NCBI RefSeq assembly: GCF_001411555.2
Contig: NC_049903.1
Coordinates: 25,804,270 to 25,868,269, forward strand
Direction: 5' to 3'
DNA length: 64,000 nt
Origin: Juglans regia
Lineage: Eukaryota; Streptophyta; Magnoliopsida; Fagales; Juglandaceae
Part shown: positions 11,401-21,429 of the stretch, in pieces
Layout of the letters: every line of letters begins with the position of its first letter
Position numbering within the stretch: position 1 is the first letter of the stretch
Translations under genes and position numbers: made by a program
Notes under the pieces: generated by a model
Told to the model about the DNA's origin: nothing
The model's database searches: none
The model's input: the letters and a program-made list of their open reading frames with translations, nothing else

Positions 11401-13376
11401 TCTAGCTTCCTTTGTTTAGCTAGCCATCAAAATAATCTTCTATTCTGATCCAGCATCAATAAGGTCCTTTAGGAAGTTTATCCGAAAATGTATGGAATTG
11501 CATGGGTCTATGAAGCTTCAATGGTGGATCTTTTGGAGCTTTCAAGTGGCACTCCTCAATGAAAGGTTAATTTTGTTATACCTGCACAAGATTGGGAAGT
11601 TAACACCTTCACGGAGTTTTACAGCCTTTTTTACCCTACGAAAACAAGAGTGGGAGATGCAAATGTACTCTGGTGCCCTTCTAAGAAATGGAAATTTACT
11701 ATTTGTTCATTCTTTCAGTCCCTCACCGTACAAAATACTAGGTCTTACCCTTGAAAGAGTATTTAGGTGATGAAGACACCTCTAGAAGTAGCCTTCTTTG
11801 AATGGATTGCTTCCATAGGAAAGATTCTATCCAGTTACAATCTAAGGAAATGCTAGATCATTGTGTTGGATTGGTATTGCAAGTGCAAAAAGTGTGAGGA
11901 GACAGTTGACCATCTACTACTACACTGCGAGATAGTCATGACCCTACGGAATGATTTCTTCGCTATAGTGGGACTAGCATGGGTTACACCGAGAATATTT
12001 GCTTACTTCCAAGCACAGTACAGTACTATCACATCAGTGGTTCCGCTTATGACCATAGGATGTGGGACAGATGCATAACCTTATACACAGGATTAAGTGT
12101 GTTGGCCAGTCAAATAATTTAGATCAATCAGATAATTTAGATAAGTCAGATAAGTCAAGACAAATCATGGATATCACAAGCATACGTATGATAAGTCATG
12201 AATTTTCATTCTCTCAACCATGAAATGTATTATTAAAAGTCTTGTGTTTATTACGTTTACGTTATGATGGATTTTTTACTAAATTTTCAATTCATTTTAG
12301 TTTTATTTTATATTTTAACCCCCCTAGGTGAGAATATTTATAAAAATATAGTTGCAGGACGGGATTTGGCCCAAGGAGGTGTGGCATAGGCCTAGATCAT
12401 GTACATATCCTTTACGTTATGATTTTGAAAGTACAATGTTCAAGAAATTTTAGTAAATGCTTCCGCTTATTCTTTTTTATGATTTCAGTATTTTGAACGA
12501 TTTTATTTATTATAAAGAATCTTAGTACATGTTGCTCCCTTAAGAATAAAAGAAGAAATATTTTTTTTAGTCAAGGTCAGTAGTAGCACACTCATTTCCC
12601 TCGATTACCAAAAAATGATATCTTTTTTAACTCTAGGGGAGCGGGGTGTTTCACTCCCAAAGCTAATTATTCCCGTCCAAGCAATGCTATTAGGCAAAAC
12701 AGTTGTTGCCCAATTTCCAGTAAGTATGTAAGATAACTGGTAGAAAATGAAGCATGTTTCAAAGAATTAAACAACAACAACGTATAGCAGAGACTAACCT
12801 GATCCCTAATCTCCTCCCCGGCTTTTCTAATGAACAACGCCTCTGACTCTAGCACCGGAAAATCAACTTCCTCGAACCCAAACAATAGCGAAACCTAGAT
12901 TATGTTCACAAAAATCCCACATCCATCTCTAATTAAATATAAACATACATATATACAGAGTCACACATGTTTCTTTTTTTATAAGTACAGAGTCACACAT
13001 GTTTCGAAACCCCAACCTCTCGAAAGTTGCGAAAGAGCCAATTGCGGAGGCGCATTTCCTCGGGGGGGAAGTCCCTGGTTCCCCTAGGAGGATTGACGTC
13101 GATCCTCCGCACGTCATCGGTGGTTGGAGGCGCAGAAAGCGCACCTGGCCTACCTCTGCCACCGCCATTGTCGTCAGTAGACTGCGTTGTCGCGGCGGAC
13201 GATAAAGACGATAGGTTTCTACGGTTTATCGGAAATGGCGGTTTGGGGATAGGAAATCTTCGAATGCTATTGAAGGTAAGAGATGGAGATGAGAAATGGG
13301 GGAGGGAGAGAAAGAAGGGCTTGAGGTAGAGATTAAGGCGTGGATGGAGGATAAGGAAAGAAGGGTTTGCAGGCAT
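2443..13376 (-). CDS. HRS1: Histidine--tRNA ligase, chloroplast/mitochondrial type (partial, six exons)
   Basis: Charges tRNA-His in plastids and mitochondria (class II aminoacyl-tRNA synthetase, bacterial type). Exons: 13017-13376, 12799-12894, 4527-4615, 4234-4363, 3325-3417, 2443-2517; all joins are GT-AG and phases agree (0,0,2,0,0). Exon 1 starts at the first in-frame ATG and encodes about 90 residues rich in S, P, L and R that look like a dual-targeting transit peptide, then [20 protein letters not shown]. Exon 2 has [20 protein letters not shown]. Exon 3 has [17 protein letters not shown] and exon 4 [19 protein letters not shown], the ATP/histidine-binding class II core (motif 2). Exons 5-6 contain VTFFKRIGI and [18 protein letters not shown]. 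About 200 C-terminal residues, including motif 3 and the anticodon domain, are missing and should lie left of the window, beyond an intron of more than 2.4 kb. Intron 2 (4616-12798) holds a LINE and a Gypsy element. No lesion was seen in any exon. The symbol follows Arabidopsis usage. Confidence 0.9.
4616..5115. other. HisRS intron 2, left part
   Basis: Ordinary AT-rich intron sequence between exon 3 and the first MITE. No open frame, repeat ends or RNA gene was recognised. Confidence 0.5.
5116..5489. mobile_element. Tourist-like MITE (PIF/Harbinger type)
   Basis: Terminal inverted repeats GGCCTTGTTTGGTTTCACAG at the left and, read inverted, GGCCTCGTTTGGTTACACAG at the right. The interior is AT-rich with CATCTCATCTCA subterminal runs and no coding capacity. 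It lies in HisRS intron 2. The superfamily is inferred from the TIR, and from the TTA duplication seen around the related element at 13777. Confidence 0.75.
5690..6360 (+). pseudogene. LINE reverse transcriptase remnant (5' piece)
   Basis: Translation gives the start of a plant LINE RT domain: [15 protein letters not shown], a stop, then [21 protein letters not shown]. This corresponds to the DKAPGPDGF motif, with P to L and D to N changes. After the nested MITE at 6103-6290 the domain resumes with [11 protein letters not shown]. Stops and frame changes rule out function. The LINE is then interrupted by the chromovirus at about 6396 and a 3' piece reappears at 11470. Most of the RT catalytic core between the two pieces is absent, so a deletion also occurred. 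Confidence 0.7.
6103..6290. mobile_element. MITE nested in LINE remnant
   Basis: TIRs GGCCCAGTTTGGATTTAGAG and, inverted, GGGCTGGTTTGGATAGTGAG. CATCTCATCTCA-type subterminal sequence and an AT-rich core as in the other MITEs. It splits the LINE RT reading frame between FFQT and the resumed EVVKDVV segment, so it inserted into the LINE. Confidence 0.75.
6396..6973 (+). repeat. 5' LTR of intronic chromovirus
   Basis: Shares extended similarity with 10826-11458, for example AATCGCGCATATGAC, AAAGCTCTCTTCGGCG, TTTATTCCGGATTCTT and TAGGGTGATTGATTTATTTT. It ends in GACCCGGCATCA. The left end consists of three imperfect units of GGGCGAGGAGACTTATCCC. The exact start is uncertain because this minisatellite differs in copy number between the two LTRs. 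Confidence 0.8.
7025..7972 (+). pseudogene. gag of intronic chromovirus
   Basis: Begins ATG GCT GGT GGT AGA, with an in-frame stop after eight residues, then [20 protein letters not shown]. The best open piece (7456-7752) contains [20 protein letters not shown] and [15 protein letters not shown], typical of chromoviral gag. The zinc knuckle near 7900 reads [12 protein letters not shown]: the second cysteine of the CX2C pair has become serine. Gag would form the particle core; this one cannot be translated through. Confidence 0.75.
8112..10820 (+). pseudogene. pol of intronic chromovirus (PR-RT-RNase H-IN)
   Basis: Protease at 8124-8408 has [12 protein letters not shown], where the catalytic triad D-S/T-G reads D-H-G. 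RT begins abruptly at about 8430 with [17 protein letters not shown]; the preceding roughly 200 residues between protease and RT are missing. The RT retains [19 protein letters not shown] and an intact YFDD box near 8680, across frameshifts. The RNase H end (9343-9480) has [14 protein letters not shown] and NRVADMLSR. The integrase core (9855-10190) has [26 protein letters not shown] and [14 protein letters not shown]-terminal segment with [10 protein letters not shown] and [12 protein letters not shown] follows (10560-10660). Multiple stops. Confidence 0.8.
10826..11458 (+). repeat. 3' LTR of intronic chromovirus
   Basis: Counterpart of the 5' LTR. It starts in four to five units of the GGGCGAGGAGACTTATCCC minisatellite and ends in GATCCAGCATCA. 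Divergence from the 5' LTR is obvious by eye (many substitutions, indels and a different repeat number), so the insertion is old. Confidence 0.8.
11470..12080 (+). pseudogene. LINE 3' piece: zf-RVT region
   Basis: Frame-shifted translation gives the plant LINE region downstream of [29 protein letters not shown], then [15 protein letters not shown] (about 11880-11930), the zinc-binding zf-RVT signature (CxxC...HxxxHC). It is the expected continuation of the LINE interrupted at about 6396, with the central RT missing. The poly(A) end could not be placed. Confidence 0.75.
12081..12798. other. HisRS intron 2, right part
   Basis: AT-rich intronic sequence with a short GATAAGTCAGATAAGTCA-type repeat near 12130-12160. 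No gene or transposon end was recognised. It ends at the 5' splice site of HisRS intron 2 (minus-strand GTTAGTCTC next to 12799). Confidence 0.5.
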
Positions 13377-13570
13377 GGTGGTGTGAAGATTGTGGCAGAG
13401 AGGGAAGGAGCGAGCGGGAGCGCACTCGCAGGCTTTGCAACTTGCAAGACCCGCTCCGCTTATTCGCCACGCGGGTTATGGTGGTTTTGTTGGGCTCGTG
13501 AATTTGCTCGGCCCAACCCACCTCGTTTTCGAAAGCCTCCCATTTCCTCCATTATTGTCTAGAATCCTCA
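13377..13570 (-). promoter_or_regulatory. Putative HisRS promoter/5'UTR with TGGGCC site
   Basis: The 200 bp upstream of the HisRS start are GC-rich, unlike the flanks. On the minus strand they contain TTGGGCCGAGC (TGGGCC core at 13510-13515) and GAGCCCAACAA about 115 bp upstream of the ATG. TGGGCY 'site II' motifs are common in plant promoters of translation and organelle-biogenesis genes. No TATA box was seen. MITE sequence begins right of about 13580, which limits the native proximal promoter. Confidence 0.45.
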
Positions 13571-13579
13571 GTTAGAATA

Positions 13580-14030
13580 AGGTCTTTAAATTCAGAAATT
13601 ATTACATCTCATCTCATCTCATCTCATCTTATTATTATGATTTTTTTAAATTTTTACATTTTATATAATAAATAATTCATTTTTTTCAAATTTTAAAATA
13701 ATAATAATATTAAAAAGTAATATTCTAATAATATTTTATTTAACTTATCTAAAATTATATTATCTCATCTTATTTAGGGCAGGTTTGGGAGTGAGATGAG
13801 AATTTTATATTTTATTTTGAAATTTAAAATATTATGTTTTAATATTATTATTGTTGTGGGATTTGAAAAAAGTGTATTGAGATTTGAAAAAGTTGAATTG
13901 TTTATTGTATTTTGTATGGGGATTTGAAAAATGTGTAATAATGAGATGAAATGAAATGAGAATTTTGTGTTTTATCTTGTGCCCCAAACCTGCCCTTAAT
14001 CTCACTATCCAAATTAATCCTAAATCTCAT
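13580..14030. mobile_element. MITE carrying a second MITE
   Basis: The outer element begins near 13580 with CATCTCATCTCATCTCATC and an AT-rich core. It resumes right of 13998 with TTAATCTCACTATCCAAATT, giving ends that match other CATCTCATC-type MITEs in the window. The element at 13777-13995 interrupts it. Outer edges are approximate. Confidence 0.6.
13777..13995. mobile_element. Tourist-like MITE with TTA target duplication
   Basis: Inverted ends GGGCAGGTTTGGGAGTGAGA and GGGCAGGTTTGGGGCACAAG (right end inverted), flanked by TTA at 13774-13776 and 13996-13998. A 3-bp TTA duplication is diagnostic of PIF/Harbinger elements. No coding capacity. Confidence 0.85.
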
Positions 14031-14131
14031 AAGATTTACTTACAGTATTTTATAATATTGATTTTTTATATTTTAATAAAAATTGAAAGAATCTTAAGAG
14101 TTGTTTGGAACATGATTTGGAGGACATCTTA

Positions 14132-14348
14132 AGCCTCGTTTGGTTACATAGTATAGATGAGATGAGATGAGATATTTTGTTGAGAATTAAATAAAATATT
14201 TTTATAATATAATTTTTAATATTATTATTATTTTAGAATTTGAAAAAGTTAAATTATTTATTATATTTTGTGTGGAAATTTGAAAAAGTTATAATGATGA
14301 GATGAGATGAGATGAGATAAAATATGTTTGTGTATCCAAACCAAGCCT
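14132..14348. mobile_element. Tourist-like MITE
   Basis: Left end GCCTCGTTTGGTTACATAG; right end, inverted, GGCTTGGTTTGGATACAC. GATGAGATGAGATGAG subterminal runs at both ends, AT-rich core, and TTA or TAA next to each end. Same family style as the element at 5116-5489. Confidence 0.75.
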
Positions 14349-14579
14349 TAAAGCATTTGTTATAGTCAAATGAGATCTAGTATCCAAATCATATGTGAGA
14401 CAAATTCATCTCATCCCATATTTCTCAAGGCTCGGTTTAACGAGAAGACCCTTCATTGACCATATAGTGAACTTGTTCACTTCTTTTGAGCTAACCCCTC
14501 CTCCCGACATCAGTCTCTTCCTCCCGCTTTTATACAGCTCAACCTCTCCTCCGTTCCACAACCTCCCTCCTTCCTTTGA

Positions 14580-15426
14580 TAGGGGTGGGCAGCGGGGCCC
14601 CACCCCCGCTGCCTCACCCCCCTTCCGCCCCGCCCCGGGATTACCCTGCCCCCGCATATATAAGGGGAACCCCTCCCCCCCCGGTTTCACTTTTTTGTAG
14701 TTACTAGTTTTCTCATTTTTGTTCTCAAATCTTCAAGGCTTTGCCTCTTCTCTATCGATCTCTCTCCCAGACTAAGTTTGCGCCTACTCTAAGACATTGT
14801 AACATTCGTCCGTCTTCTCTCTTGATCTCTCTCCTACAGTTTTATGATATCCTTATAATTTGTTAGGGTTCTGACATAAAGGATGAAGAAGAAAGACAAG
14901 GACTTGGGAACTGAGAAGACGCTTCTGGACTCTGGAGGATCTGTTGAAGTGTGTATGTACCTGGGTAAAAGTTGTGGAGCAATCTGTACTTGGGTAAAAG
15001 TTGTCGTTTAAGTCAGGGTGCTGCGCACCGTTTCATGTTGAGGTGATGCGCACCATTTCAACACTTTCAATCACTTTCCCTTGATACAAACAGCAATCAA
15101 TAACCAGGTTCGTTAGTAGCCTCTCTTTCAATTGGAAAGGCTAGCCTTTTTACTATGATAAGCTTCGCATTCTTGAAGCTTTTGTTTTGATTGTGGAGTT
15201 GTTTCTTCCATATGGCACCAACAAATCCGCGAGCTCCACAGAGGGCAGTGTAGTTGGGGGGCAAACAGATGGAGGTCCACCCCCACCCCCTGTGCAGCGG
15301 ACGGGGTACTCCGCCCGTGCATGAACGGGGGCAGATTGTGGGGAAAAATTCACTACCCCCTCCCATGCGGGGGCGGGGGACAAGGAAGGGGTGGCCCCGC
15401 CCCGTAGGGGACAGGTAGCACCCCTA
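14580..15426. mobile_element. Non-autonomous hAT element
   Basis: Ends are TAGGGGTGGGCAGCGGGGCC and, inverted, TAGGGGTGCTACCTGTCCCC, flanked by 8-bp direct repeats TCCTTTGA (14572-14579) and CCCTTTGA (15427-15434, one mismatch). An 8-bp duplication and TAGGGGTG termini fit hAT. Both ends have unusually GC-rich subterminal blocks (CCCCGCC runs), while the interior is ordinary. The only notable inner frame is a 43-codon ORF from the ATG at 14883 (starts MKKKDKDLGTEK), which I do not recognise. No transposase. Confidence 0.85.
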
Positions 15427-15434
15427 CCCTTTGA

Positions 15435-16659
15435 GAAATTTTTGCTCCCTGTCATTCCCTTTGTCCTCCCTTCTTCCGATCTTCCTTGGTCCATTTCAAT
15501 GAAGAATAGTGCCGGCCAAAACCATAGTAACCCACACTTCCTCCTTCACAATGTTCATGCAAAACCCAACACCCCCCGTTTCAGTGACCCACACTTGCTC
15601 CCATCTTGATGCATCTGCACCATTTTGTCCCTTTGTTGTGGGAAGCGTCAGCTTTAACCTAGCTTCATGCCAATCTTTGCCCCTAACATGCCTAATGTGT
15701 ATTTTTTCTTCATAATTCAAAAAGTTGTGATTTATCGAATTAAGTTGTTCAGGCAAAAATAAAATTGGGGATTTTCCAACCTATAAGAAAAAATTATAAT
15801 GGTGTTTTTTACAATGTTTATTGTTAATTTTGGAATTTATCAAATTAAATAATCGATAGAGATAAGTTTGGAAATTGATAAACTTGGAGATTTTCCAAGC
15901 TATACACAAATAGAATATAATCGTGTATTTTTATTAATTGGTCATGATTATTTTTGAAATTTCCAAAAAATTTAAAGTTGGAAAAAATAAAGTCCAGTTT
16001 TTTCTACGTTGTAATCGATAAATGGAAAGTAATTTTATTTTTTATTCGAATTTATAAATATTTTGTAAAGTTAGGAATTTTACCTAAAATTACACTGCAA
16101 GTTCTTGGAAAAGAAAAAATATATTTTTTTACTGATAATTAACTAATTTCAAATTTTTGAAGTAAATCAATTTGGGGAAAAATTATTTTTGGGAATTTTC
16201 TAAATAAATATATACATTAAAATATAAAATAATCATTAAATACACTTTTCAATTATTAGTGGCCCCCACCACATTTTCCTTCCTATAAAAAATTAAAGCT
16301 ATCTCATCTCACATCTACATCTAAACATATCTTATTATGGGACCCACATACTTTTACAAAACCAACTCAAACATTTTAACTCAAACCATCTTAATATTAT
16401 TCACAGAAATTTCATAATTTTTCATCTCATTTCACTTTCCAAGCATCTCCTTAATAACTCCATTATTATTATATCAATGAAAATGAGTTTTATTTATTTA
16501 TATAAGAGCCGAGTTCTATTTTATTGATGTGTCACTTACATTGCAAGAATTTGAAAAATGTTCCCATGTAAAGACGAGGAAAAAAAAACCCACAAGTCCG
16601 TTCTTCCACTTTCGTTTTTTCTCCAATACCAAATAGCAGAAGAGCTAGATTCAATGGAA
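15435..16659. other. AT-rich intergenic sequence
   Basis: No gene recognised. Around 16306-16447 there are CATCTCATCTCACATC and TTTCATCTCATTTCAC runs, which suggest one more decayed MITE without clear termini. Confidence 0.4.
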
Positions 16660-16830
16660 AATACTTTAGACACAAAAGGATTACACAAAAGTAAATCCAC
16701 AAACTGAAGTGGTTTGATGTAGTACGTCAGATTATAAAATTATTTTTACTGTAAAGTAGATCTAACGTATCCTATGAAACCACATCAGTTTGTAGATTTA
16801 TTTTGTGTAATCTCGTTGTGTAAGTAGAGT
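16660..16830. mobile_element. Palindromic MITE with long TIRs
   Basis: Left arm contains GGATTACACAAAAGTAAATC then ACAAACTGAAGTGGTTT. The right arm, inverted, reads AGATTACACAAAATAAATC then ACAAACTGATGTGGTTT. Arms of about 45-50 bp around a short core would form a hairpin. A related element lies at 63754-63928. Confidence 0.75.
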
Positions 16831-17880
16831 TCTCTTATTCTCTCACAAAATGGCATTGGACGGGCGAATGGGCTCTCGCCTAGGCGGGCCAAGCCTACAC
16901 TCCTGGAAGCCTTTGAATTAAAGGCTAAAAGCCCACAGTTAAGAATTAAGAAGGTTGACGCGTGAGAAATGGCCCCCGAGGCCATCCCAAAAGAGGGGAA
17001 GGCTCGAAGGCCCTATGAGAGCAATTTCGCTCCGACAAAACAGACACATCCTAGATCTGCTTGAGAAAGGACAGTATACAAACAGACATGACCCTACCTA
17101 GATAATCTGCTGGAAGCCATGGCGCATTAAATGACCACTCCAAACGTCAATGCGGCAGGTACGTCATTGACTAGGCAACAACAAGAGTTTCGTCGCATTA
17201 AATTATCCAATACAGGATCACAGATATGGGATCACAAATGCAGAAAAACTGTATTTGTCTCTCATTTAGATTTCTCAAGAAGACAGATTTTTTATGCACA
17301 TTTTCTTACAGAGAACATAATTTCACTTTTATTGTAAAAATTTAGTCTTTCGTTAAGAATCACATAAAATCATGGAATTAATATAACGTATGGTTTCATC
17401 ACAGTTCTCCATATGCACTATGAGTACCTACCAGTGACCATAGTACAACTCATGTTGAAACTACATTGTTTATAGACTCGTTATCAATGCATTGATAATA
17501 TAACATGACATCGTAAAAATCATAATATATACACTCACCAAAAGTAGGTGTCATAACGTATGACTTTGCTTTGGTGTTCTATAAAAAGAACCTATTCGAA
17601 ACCTGTTAATTGTTCTTCATCAACTCAGAGGTTGCCATTCCATATTTAATCACTCTAGAGTGGACATAGAAGTTTCAATAGAATACTTCTCCATCCTAAT
17701 CTTTGGGGCCGTGATAAAATAAGTTTTCATGATATGCATGTATGTGGAATAGTTCAAAAGTGATAGTTGTATGCGAAATAAAAATGGAAAAGAAGATGTG
17801 ACAATTCATACTTAAAATGACAGTTATAAAATGAATGCAGCATTTATGAATAAATCATAATAATCATCAAAGTATAAGTT
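16831..17880. other. Unassigned repeat-like sequence
   Basis: The 16850-17200 part is relatively GC-rich (GGCGGGCCAAGCC, GGCCCCCGAGGCC) and has the look of LTR-retrotransposon leader sequence, but no paired end, primer site or protein motif was found. 17200-17880 is plain AT-rich. Confidence 0.35.
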
Positions 17881-19903
17881 AGAGGCCAGCTTACAGACTG
17901 TTGAAGTTGGAAGTGAGGTAGTGGCTATGATAAAAATTGAACTAAGTTAGAATCTATACTATCTTAAAGAGAAATAGATAAAGGGAAAATACGAAAGTAC
18001 TCCTAACTTCCAAATACTACTACTAACGTAATTGCTCTCCAAACTTAATTAGAATCCATAGTCCTCATATCTTGCACATTCTAAGATCATCTATACTTTA
18101 AAAATAAAAAAGGGGTCTTAGCCTATTCATCCTCAGTCCGTAGATGCTCTCTAGTTGGATACCTATATGAAATTTCAACTATTGATCCTTATGAATGCAT
18201 ACATGAAAGATTCACCCAATAAAAAGATTATCACCAGAAATCCTCAATGATGAAATAAAAGCTTAACCTTGAGCAAGTTCATCCCAACACTTAGCCAAGC
18301 TTAATAAAATCCTTAAATTCTAAATAAACCTCAAATGATGCATGACATGACCTCTCCATCAATGACATGCTAAAATTAAATCATGCATTCTTTTTATCCC
18401 AATCAGAAGGCTTTCTAAATGCGCACTTTTCAAGCTAAGTAAAATAAGCTAATTTCCACAAATGAAGCATGATTAAAAAGTCAAACCATACATGCTTTGA
18501 TGATCAAAACAAGATAGAAATTCAAACCTATTATGACATGTTTCTAACCTCAAACTAAACGTTCAAGATTTATTCTAAGACATACTCGAATCATAACATA
18601 GATTATCAAGGCATGTCGTAATTCATATATTCACCAAAAATAATAATAATTTAAAACACTAAACTTATCCACCAATATTTCGGCTTCTAGCTAGACATGG
18701 TATCTCATGTTATACTCACTCAAGGTTAATACTAACACTCAAAAATACAACTTAACTCATAAATTAAGATCTAGAGAGAAAAACTTACAAAGATTTTGTG
18801 GCCCTCCTAAGCTTCTCATTCAAACTCACAAACTCAAGAATTCACTTAGAACTTCAAGAACACTCAAGAAACAAAGGAAGAGAGGCTCTCAAGAATACTC
18901 AAAGAAAACTTGAGGAAATGAAGTGAGGAATAAGTGAGCGTGGAGTGGAGTTTATATAGGCTCCAAGGGATGTGAGTGGCGTTGGCAAGGTGGCCTCCCA
19001 TTCAAGGGTTTGGGCGGTGGTGATGATGATGCCTAGCCTAGATCCTCTTTGGGTGGTTGGCTCACTTGGTGATCAATCTACCTTAAAGTAGGATGCAATG
19101 GCTATGGGGAGAGAGAGGGGCTACCGTGTTGTAGTGGTGAAAGAGTGGTGCAATTAATGCAAAGGCTTAAGGGCTATTGATGCCGCTGGGTATGGGGAAT
19201 TTCACAAGGCAAACTTTCTTTTGTCTAATTCATTTGGACTACCTTCTTGGCAATATGTGGCTAGTTAAAGGCGCACTTGAGTATCCTCCATAGGTGGTAG
19301 ATGATGGGGATTGGGTGGTGAAGTGGTGATCAATTAAAATCAAATAAATGAGAAATTTCATGGGTGGTTGCCAAAAATTCAAGGTCAAATTTTAGATTGG
19401 ACAAATTTTTGGGATTTTGGCTATGGTTCTTGAAATCAAGCTTGGTAGGAAAATTTCATGAATAAATGAGAGACCAATGACAGAAATGTCCTTGATAAAA
19501 ATTGGCATAAAAATAATCAAACTAGGGGCACATTAGTTCGTGCACACAAAAGTAAACAAGGGTGTCGATTGATATGGTTTTAGGGTTTGACATGTCATTA
19601 CCCTCAATGAATGTGTAAAGGTTTGTCTAAAATTATATTATGATCTAAGAGTAATGGAAATGGATAATCAAACAAGGAAATTTTGTAACAAAATGAGGAG
19701 AAATAATAAGTGTAAAAATTAAGCTTAAAACATGGTTTCAAGATCACTAATCGTGTGGTGATTGATCAATGCTTTTAACCAAAATTCTAAACTTAATTTG
19801 ATTCTTTCTAAAGTTCTTAGGGTCGCGGACTACTCTAATGAGCTAGTCTTCTAAATTCTAGTGTTGATCTAAGTCTATAAGGGTAAATAAGCGGGGTGTT
19901 ACG
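17880..19903 (-). repeat. Probable solo or partial LTR, chromovirus type
   Basis: The right edge read on the minus strand is GTAACACCCCGCTTATTTACC, a Tekay/Del-type LTR start. About 950 bp in, the minus strand has a TATA box (GCCTATATAAACTCC near 18955). It is followed by a leader rich in TTGAG/TTCTTGAG repeats and a GTAAGTTTTTC splice-donor-like site near 18785. No internal coding domain flanks it on either side. The left edge is approximate. Confidence 0.5.
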
Positions 19904-20578
19904 GAAGGAGAGAGAAAACGTGAGCGATGCTGGTGGACTAGAAGTGCTCTGCGTGATTTCGGGTAAGCAAAAACTACACTTGGGCTTGAAGATGAATGAA
20001 ATACACTTAAAGTGCATGGGTTTGGGCATATATATAAGGAGTCTGTTTAAGAGTTTTAATATGAAAATGATTTGTAGAAATGTAGGAGAGTTTTAGTGGG
20101 GCATGAATTCTAGTGGAAGGTGGATATGTGCATGGCTTACAGTTTGAGAAAATAGTCTGTTAAATACTTCTAATGTGAAGACGACTTGTAGAGTTGTATC
20201 CCAGTTGAAATAGGATGCTAACGATTTCAACCAAGGTTACGATTATTCAAGAAGAGAGTTTGAATTTAAAAACATGATCTAGTAATTCATTCAATGTAGG
20301 ATTAGCAGTGATTGAGACTACGTGGGGACTTCAATCAGTGATGATTTTAAATTGAAATAAATTTTTAATGACTGATCTTTAAATTCTAAAATGAGTCTAA
20401 CTTGTTCAATAAATAATAAATGAGATTTAACCTAGTTATTGAACCTAATTAAAACTCCTAATTAACCTCCATAATTTATCACTCATGAGCTTATCCAATA
20501 TGACCCATTAAATATAATTTAGGTCCAATAAAAATTATCAATATTTCGACCTTATAATTATTGGACCGGGTCGTTACA
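19904..20578 (-). repeat. Second LTR remnant abutting the first
   Basis: The right edge on the minus strand is TGTAACGACCCGGTCC, again a chromoviral LTR start, with a TATA-like CTCCTTATATATATGCCC near 20030. It is cut off at 19903 where the other LTR begins, suggesting that the 17.9-19.9 kb LTR inserted into or truncated this one. Confidence 0.5.
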
Positions 20579-20880
20579 TGTTGGGTGGAAGGTATACCGG
20601 CCTTCAATTGTTTTGATTCAGATTGAGCTGGGTATGGTTGGTGGGCTTGGAGATTTGAGCACTAACCCATGATACATACTATAGGCTAATGCTACCATAT
20701 GATGCAAATGTTCATCTGGAACATACGACAATTGATGTGAATCCAAACACCAAGCTCTTGTCCTCGAAATATGATTTAAGCTAGTCTCATCTAAGCTTGC
20801 TCTGAGAGAAAGCTTGGGTGGAGGAAAGTCTCGACTTACTCATAGGAGTGAGGAAGGGTGAGTCTGGTGTATGACTAGTG
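20579..20880. other. LINE upstream/5' region
   Basis: No independent feature was seen. The sequence runs into the LINE ORF1 remnant on its right and may be its 5' untranslated region. Confidence 0.3.
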
Positions 20881-20890
20881 GTGGGGAAAG

Positions 20891-21420
20891 ATGGAGAATC
20901 TGGAGGAGAGATGGGATTTTCTTAAGCTCACAGAAGATGAAAACGTCTTTGAAAACAAAGGATCCATTCAGTCTCCAGACCGGGCAGAGTAGATCTTATA
21001 ACGTCTTTGAAACCCAGAGGGACAAGTAGAGAGTACTCGATGGTAAGCCATGGCTATTTGACAACCGTCTCCTGGTTCTTAAGCCAATTGATGTCGAAAA
21101 AAAAATATGAATTTCAATTGGGAATCTCTTTATGTATGAACAACATGCCTCTGGCATGTATGACCTACGAGATAGGCAATCAGATTGGTGCATCTATAGG
21201 GAATGTCAAGGAGGTGGATGTGCATGGAGATGGGATTGGCTGGGGAAGTTACCTGAGGGTGAAAATTGAACTGGATCTAAGAAAGACATTTGCTAGAGGA
21301 AGAATTGCTAACTTGCTAGGAAGTAAGATCTAGGTGCCATTAACCTATGAGAAAGTTCCCCAAACTCTTCTTTAAATATGGGAAAAAAAAGCATGGAACT
21401 GAAGGATGTGAGGGTCTGGA
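20891..21420 (+). pseudogene. LINE ORF1 remnant (DUF4283 / CCHC type)
   Basis: A start MENLEERWDFLKLTEDE at 20891 is followed, after stops and one frame change, by ISLCMNNMPLACMTYEIG, IGNVKEVDVHGDGIGWG and YLRVKIELDL. This is the hallmark of plant LINE-1 ORF1 nucleic-acid-binding proteins. It ends in a degraded zinc knuckle (KYGKKKHGTEGC; a cysteine has become tyrosine). No ORF2 follows: the sequence changes abruptly to tandem repeats at about 21430. Confidence 0.75.
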
Positions 21421-21429
21421 AGGGATGGG

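Larger units (their letters stand above)
6396..11458 (+). mobile_element. Ty3/Gypsy chromovirus, degenerate, inside HisRS intron 2
   Basis: LTRs of about 580 and 630 bp flank a disrupted gag-pol in the canonical Ty3 order protease, RT, RNase H, integrase. The element is transcriptionally opposite to the HisRS gene. A primer-binding site resembling the initiator-Met tRNA complement follows the 5' LTR (CCATCAGAGC). Many stops, frameshifts and at least one large deletion between protease and RT make it non-autonomous. The outer LTR edges are blurred by short tandem repeats, and I could not define a target-site duplication. Confidence 0.85.

Noticed and set aside
6396..11458. Target-site duplication for the intronic chromovirus
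   Set aside because: No convincing 5-bp direct repeat flanks the blurred LTR edges, and part of the LINE at the insertion site is missing, so no TSD is claimed.
12993..13330. Plus-strand frames overlapping HisRS exon 1
   Set aside because: They are antisense shadows of the GC-rich transit-peptide exon.
15153..15494. Minus-strand 113-codon glycine/proline-rich frame
   Set aside because: It crosses the right end of the hAT element and comes from its GC-rich subterminal block; not a gene.
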